Position numbers and translations under genes: made by a program. Source: Streptomyces sp. G44 (GTDB taxonomy: Bacteria; Actinomycetota; Actinomycetes; Streptomycetales; Streptomycetaceae). Taken from it: 64,000 nt of DNA. The DNA is taken from contig NZ_JAFEXF010000005.1 in the NCBI RefSeq assembly GCF_016905445.1, positions 62,001 to 126,000 of the forward strand. Reading direction: 5' to 3'. The notes beneath the pieces were generated by a model. It searched no databases and had not been told where the DNA came from. It saw only the letters and a program-made list of their open reading frames with translations. This document shows positions 60,399 to 64,000 of this stretch, piece after piece (within the stretch, counting starts at the first letter, position 1; every line of letters starts with the position of its first letter).

Positions 60399-60674
60399 AT
60401 GTCCGACACTCCCAGCTCTGATTTCTCCGGCCTGGAAGGCGGCGTCGAGGCACAGGCTGCGGACGCCGTACGGGCGGTGGTGAGCTGGTACAACGACCAG
60501 CTCCTCACCGAGCGGCGTTCCCCGGTGCCCGATGAGGAGCGGGTTGAAGAACTGCGGGCCGGCCGTCAGGCCGCGCTCGCCGACCAGCAGCAGCTTGCGA
60601 CCGCCGATGTGGAGGAAACGGCCCGGATCAAGGAGGTCTACGCGGCCCGGCTGAAGGAATTGGACGCCTCGTAG
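60399..60674 (+). CDS. small acidic helical protein
   Basis: 91 residues from ATG 60399, with GAAGGTGGTGG upstream. The sequence SDTPSSDFSGLEGGVEAQAADAVRAVVSWYNDQLLTERRS followed by a long Glu/Ala/Gln-rich helix suggests a coiled coil. It is divergent from the STAND gene (197 bases between) and converges with the zeta-toxin gene, overlapping its 3' end by 37 bases. It is not similar to epsilon antitoxin as far as I can tell. Function unknown. Confidence 0.65.
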   Translation: MSDTPSSDFSGLEGGVEAQAADAVRAVVSWYNDQLLTERRSPVPDEERVEELRAGRQAALADQQQLATADVEETARIKEVYAARLKELDAS

Positions 60675-62497
60675 GCCGTTCCTTGGAGCGTGACGGGCAA
60701 AGACCACAGACAGGGGTGCTGCCGGTCGATCCGGGCCGGCTGCATCCCGGGCGGCATCAGCGGGCGGGCGAGCGCGAGCATCTCCTCCAGTTCGTCGCGG
60801 TGCCGGGGGAGCGCTCGCCACAGACCGTGGTGGAGGCGGAGGAACGCGGCGGCCTCCTGCTCGGTGTACGGGCGTGCCCGTTCCGCCGCCAGGGCCCACG
60901 AGGCGCTCCCGGCGCCGCCGGCCTCGTGACGCAGCAGGGCCCGGCCGTCCCGCCGGATCACCGTGATCGCGGTGATCGCCGGATGGCGCTCGGCGGCGGT
61001 GACGACCTCGGTGAGCGCGTGGAAACAGGTCTGATGCCCCGAGCGCGTGGTGAACCTGGGGGTGAGGCCGATCTGCAGGGACCGGGCGTAGCGCAGCGCG
61101 GTGGCCTGACGGCTGTCGGCCTCGCGGACGGCCAGGACCACGAGCTCGACCGGGTAGCCGCTGGCCGCATACGGCAGTGCGCTGTCGAACAGCTCCTCGA
61201 CGCTGCCGGGCGCGCCCTCGATCAGGACGTCACCACGCCGGTCGCGCACGTACTGCTCGGCCTGGGTGAACCAGGCCCGGTAGTCCACCCGGATCGCCGC
61301 TCCGGCAGCGCGGGGGTCCTCGCGCAGCAGCCGCAGGTAGTCCGGGTGCTGGGCCTTGAAGTCGTCGCCGATCAGGTGCGTTGTCCCCGGCCGCATCGCG
61401 CGCCGCACCATCCTCGCGGCCAGGAGCTTGCCCGTCCCGGGCTGGCCCAGCACGTAGACGGCGCGCGGATCGGGCCGGGTGATGATGGCGCTCAGGTAGG
61501 ACGGGGCGATCAGCTCATCGAAGACCCATCGGTGCTCGGCGGTGGAGAGCCGGTGGTAGTCGACGCCCGGCGCACGCCGTCGGGGCTGGGCGATACGGCG
61601 GACCGGCTCGGCGAGCGCGGCGGCCCGCCTGGCATCCCGTACGACGGCAAGCCGCTCGTCCTCATCCGGCACATCGCGGTGCACGCACACCTCGGCGCGT
61701 GTGACTTCGCGATGGAACGCGGCTGTCTCCCCGGCCGTCCACGGGCGCGAGCGCCCGCGGGCGACGGCCTTGTCAGCGGCAGGCCGGCGCCGCCACACAC
61801 CGTCGACGAGCTCGTTGTCGTACAGCACCGTGCTCTCGCGGGTCACCACGGTGATGCGGTCGGCGAGTTGCTCAGCCTCGATGACCGCGAGCGTCGCGAG
61901 CATCCCCTCAGCGCACGCGCCGTGGTTGGCCCATGACACGTACCGGCCACCCGCACCGGTGGTGGCCTCGGTGAGGAAGCGGTCGAGGATGCCGAGCTGG
62001 CTCCAGGCCTCCGCAGTCGCGAGTGCGACCACCTCGATCCGGTGCCGGGAGCGGCGGTAGGCCGCCGACGATGTACGGAAGTCATCGGCATCGGCGAGGG
62101 CGGACTCCACGACCGCATCCAGGCTGTGGTCGCGAACGTACTCTTCGACGGCGCTCTGCCAGCGGCTGGTGTCCGGCCGCACCCTCGCGCCGGCGGTGCG
62201 CACGTCGGCGGCCAGCGCCGCCGCATAGTGCCGGTGGGCGGCCTTGAAGAGGTCGCGGCCGATCCGTACAGCTCCCCCGCGCTGGTTGAGCGCCGCCTGC
62301 ACCAGGTCGGCGACCTTGGTCTTTCCCGCACCCGGCTGGCCGCCGACGATCACCACGACCGGACGCGTTTGCCGCACGGCGCTCGCGGTGGCCGCGGGCA
62401 GGATCACGTCCTTGAGGACGGCCTGGCTCTCGCGGGCCGGGAGCACGCAGGCGCGCTGGTCTTCCAAGGGGGCCTCCCGACTCGTCCGCTTCCCCAC
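60638..62497 (-). CDS. tandem zeta-toxin protein (two P-loop kinase domains)
   Basis: 619 residues. Two zeta-type domains follow each other. Domain 1 has VVVIVGGQPGAGKTKVADL (51-66), RIGRDLFKAAHRHY and VVESALADADDF. Domain 2 has VYVLGQPGTGKLLAARMVRRAM (348-369), LIGDDFKAQHPDY and VLIEGAPGSVEELFDSA. Zeta toxins phosphorylate UDP-N-acetylglucosamine or related sugars and stop cell-wall synthesis, held in check by an epsilon-type partner. None is evident next to it. The duplicated architecture is about twice the usual size. Confidence 0.85.
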   Translation of the reverse strand: MGKRTSREAPLEDQRACVLPARESQAVLKDVILPAATASAVRQTRPVVVIVGGQPGAGKTKVADLVQAALNQRGGAVRIGRDLFKAAHRHYAAALAADVRTAGARVRPDTSRWQSAVEEYVRDHSLDAVVESALADADDFRTSSAAYRRSRHRIEVVALATAEAWSQLGILDRFLTEATTGAGGRYVSWANHGACAEGMLATLAVIEAEQLADRITVVTRESTVLYDNELVDGVWRRRPAADKAVARGRSRPWTAGETAAFHREVTRAEVCVHRDVPDEDERLAVVRDARRAAALAEPVRRIAQPRRRAPGVDYHRLSTAEHRWVFDELIAPSYLSAIITRPDPRAVYVLGQPGTGKLLAARMVRRAMRPGTTHLIGDDFKAQHPDYLRLLREDPRAAGAAIRVDYRAWFTQAEQYVRDRRGDVLIEGAPGSVEELFDSALPYAASGYPVELVVLAVREADSRQATALRYARSLQIGLTPRFTTRSGHQTCFHALTEVVTAAERHPAITAITVIRRDGRALLRHEAGGAGSASWALAAERARPYTEQEAAAFLRLHHGLWRALPRHRDELEEMLALARPLMPPGMQPARIDRQHPCLWSLPVTLQGTAYEASNSFSRAA

Positions 62498-62542
62498 TCG
62501 CTAGATCGTTCTGACAGACCATAGCCCCAATGAGCAATCCAC

Positions 62543-62569
62543 GTGAAATCCAATGTGAATTCCAATGTG
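62543..62569. repeat. 12-bp tandem repeat upstream of tap
   Basis: GTGAAATCCAAT (62543-62554) is followed directly by GTGAATTCCAAT (62555-62566) and GTG. The second unit overlaps a CCAAT-GTGTG-ATTGG inverted repeat (62562-62576). It lies in the 107-base gap between the divergent zeta-toxin and tap genes, so it could be an operator for either. Confidence 0.65.
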
Positions 62570-62604
62570 TGATTGGTGTAGTGTGTGGCATGGAGGTGAG
62601 CTCT

Positions 62605-64000
62605 GTGCCCACTGAGAACGAGCTGTTCAACGCCGTTGATGCGCTGCTGGAAGAGGTCGCCCAGGATGACCTTCCGTCGCCTGCAGAGCGCAAGCGTCTG
62701 CGCGAAGCCGCCGGACTGAGCCAGGACCAGATCGCGAAGGCTCTCAAGAGCCGACGGGAGACCATCGGCAACTGGGAATCGGGCGAGACCGAGCCGCGGC
62801 CGCCGAAGCGCGCCGCCTACGCCCGGCTCCTGGAAGGCCTCGCCACACGCTTCCCCGCCCCGGCCGACGACGCACCCGCTGCTGCCCCAGCGCCGGTGGC
62901 CCCGGAGGCTTTCACCGGCCCCGCGCCCGCTCCCGCCCCAGCGGCCGAAGCACCGACACCCCAGGCCCCAGCTGCTGCCGCACGACCGGCGCCCGCCGCG
63001 AAGCCCGCCGCGTCGTCGCGGCGCCCGGGTGCGAAGAAGGCGGTGGCGAAGAAGACCACGATGCCAGCGGCCACCGTCGACCCGCGCTTCGAGAACGGTC
63101 CGCTCGCGGTCATCGACGCTGACACCAACGGGCAGGTGTCGGCGTACTGCGTCGGCGGCCTGGTCCTGGACGTACCCGCCAAGACGATCCCGGCGCTGGT
63201 CGACTGGACGCTGACCGAGGCCCGGCTCGGGCAGGCCCGGCTGCACCGCAACGGCCGTGACGCCGACCCGATCCTCGTCCTGACCGCGTCCGCGCTGGAG
63301 CGCTTCGGCCTGCCGGCCGCTCTGTCGGAGGAGGAGCGGCACGCGGGCCGCATCCCGGCCGGCCACAAGGTGGTCAAGCAGATCGAGCGTGCGGGCCTGC
63401 AGATGACCCAGCGGGGCTTCGGCCCGTGGGCGCGGCTCTACCGCGACCCCGAAGGCTCCCGGCGGCGCTGCGTCCAGCTGTGCATCCTGCCCTGGCACGC
63501 CCTGGACGTTCGTGAGTGGGGCCGCAAGGACGACCCGGAGCTGCTGCTGACGATGCACCCGGCCGACCTGGTCCAGTACCTCGGTCTGTACGCGGCCCGG
63601 GTGATGACGCCGCGCGGCTCCACCGCGACGACCGGCCTGGAGCTGATGACCGCGCTGCGCCCTCCCACCCGCGCGGAGAAGAACCCGGCGACCGGCGAGT
63701 TCGAGCGGGCCTACAACGAGGACGCGCTCACCCAGCTCTACCCGGTGGTGCCGTGCGAGGTCCCCGACGAACACCCGATCCTCAAGGGCCGGTTCGCCCG
63801 GCACTACCTGCGCACCCCGGCAGAGATGCTGATGGAGGAGCCCTACGACTGGTGCCGGCCGCTCACCGATGAGGAGTGCGCCAACCCATACCTGGTCGTC
63901 GTCGACCTCAACATGAGCTTCGCCGCCGCCGCGAACGGCCTCACGGTCGGGCTGAACGGACCGACCCACCTCACCGGCAACCCGCAGTTCGACCCGGCGC
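62605..64000 (+). CDS. tap: telomere-associated protein Tap (5' part, runs off the window)
   Basis: 465 codons from GTG 62605, chosen because GGAGGTGAG sits 8 bases before it; an ATG at 62590 is also open. Residues 1-80 are an HTH region (NELFNAVDALLEEVAQDDL, LREAAGLSQDQIAKALKSRRETIGNWESGETEPRPPKRAAYARLLEGL). A Pro/Ala-rich linker of about 60 residues leads to VDPRFENGPLAVIDADTNGQVSAYCVGGLVLDVPAKTIPALVDWTLTEARLG. Tap binds telomeric DNA of Streptomyces linear replicons and recruits the terminal protein Tpg, whose gene usually follows. The telomere should lie to the right. Confidence 0.85.
   Translation, partial: MPTENELFNAVDALLEEVAQDDLPSPAERKRLREAAGLSQDQIAKALKSRRETIGNWESGETEPRPPKRAAYARLLEGLATRFPAPADDAPAAAPAPVAPEAFTGPAPAPAPAAEAPTPQAPAAAARPAPAAKPAASSRRPGAKKAVAKKTTMPAATVDPRFENGPLAVIDADTNGQVSAYCVGGLVLDVPAKTIPALVDWTLTEARLGQARLHRNGRDADPILVLTASALERFGLPAALSEEERHAGRIPAGHKVVKQIERAGLQMTQRGFGPWARLYRDPEGSRRRCVQLCILPWHALDVREWGRKDDPELLLTMHPADLVQYLGLYAARVMTPRGSTATTGLELMTALRPPTRAEKNPATGEFERAYNEDALTQLYPVVPCEVPDEHPILKGRFARHYLRTPAEMLMEEPYDWCRPLTDEECANPYLVVVDLNMSFAAAANGLTVGLNGPTHLTGNPQFDPA

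Noticed and set aside
57487..60483. Plus-strand open frame of 998 codons opposite the STAND NTPase
   Set aside because: The Gly/Val/Ala/Gln-rich sequence has no motif, while the minus strand has Walker motifs and TPRs. It is an antisense shadow of high-GC coding.
60399..60674. Small gene as an epsilon-type antitoxin of the zeta protein
   Set aside because: It converges with the toxin gene rather than preceding it and shows no epsilon-like three-helix motif that I can recognise.
1..64000. tRNA or rRNA genes
   Set aside because: No cloverleaf with a GTTCGAATC-type T arm and CCA-side stem, and no rRNA-like conserved sequence, was noticed on either strand.

Overview
The window is high-GC actinobacterial DNA, almost certainly Streptomyces. 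Coding strands show strong G/C preference at third codon positions, GTG and TTG starts are common, and the right edge carries the 5' part of a gene matching tap, the telomere-associated protein of linear Streptomyces replicons. Together with many insertion sequences, decayed genes and duplicated modules, this points to a chromosome arm near the end or to a large linear plasmid.

Layout. 1-1.4 kb: remnant of a type I-E CRISPR-Cas operon (broken cas5e, cas6e). 1.5-3.0 kb: IS110-family element. 3.0-9.3 kb: small accessory genes (ankyrin protein, a secreted protein broken by an in-frame TAG, a small operon with an HTH/sigma-like protein). 9.6-14.7 kb: secreted HNH nuclease, a secreted RHS/YD-repeat protein with a small membrane partner, and a Ku 3' fragment fused to a Tn3 transposase 3' fragment. 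15.9-22.9 kb: MFS pump with an unusual 5' hairpin, truncated tyrosine recombinases, a decayed cas3 and IS5-type debris.

22.9-40.5 kb, all on the minus strand, is the most interesting part: a biosynthetic cluster for a ribosomally made, post-translationally modified peptide (RiPP). Transcription starts at a 49-codon precursor gene (40455 to 40306) whose predicted core ends SVIYTTMLHC. It is followed by an APH-type kinase, a HopA1-type protein and an HFCD-family flavin cysteine decarboxylase, the trio that makes the aminovinyl-cysteine ring in thioamitides. Further genes are a GNAT, NTF2-like protein, KAS III, two medium-chain reductases, a methyltransferase, a DUF6624-like protein, a GT1 glycosyltransferase, a phytanoyl-CoA-type dioxygenase, an F420/LLM oxidoreductase, a membrane protein, an SDR and a complete dTDP-L-rhamnose set (rmlDCAB). 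No YcaO or TfuA gene is present, so the product should be a thioamide-free, rhamnosylated, possibly N-acylated relative of the thioamitides. This combination is not one I recognise as described.

40.9-45.8 kb: a decayed FAH gene, an MBL-fold hydrolase, a KAS III-like protein without its catalytic Cys, and an MmyB-like regulator. 45.9-48.9 kb: a stack of three abutting insertion sequences. 49-53.1 kb: a second copy of the small protein-nuclease-Ku module, here with an intact Ku. 53.2-57.4 kb: a small LexA-HTH operon, a RibD-like reductase, a Tn3 transposase N-terminal fragment and an AbiEii-type nucleotidyltransferase with its partner. 57.5-62.5 kb: a large STAND NTPase and a double zeta-toxin protein, which look like a defence/toxin island. 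62.6-64.0 kb: tap, preceded by a 12-bp tandem repeat.
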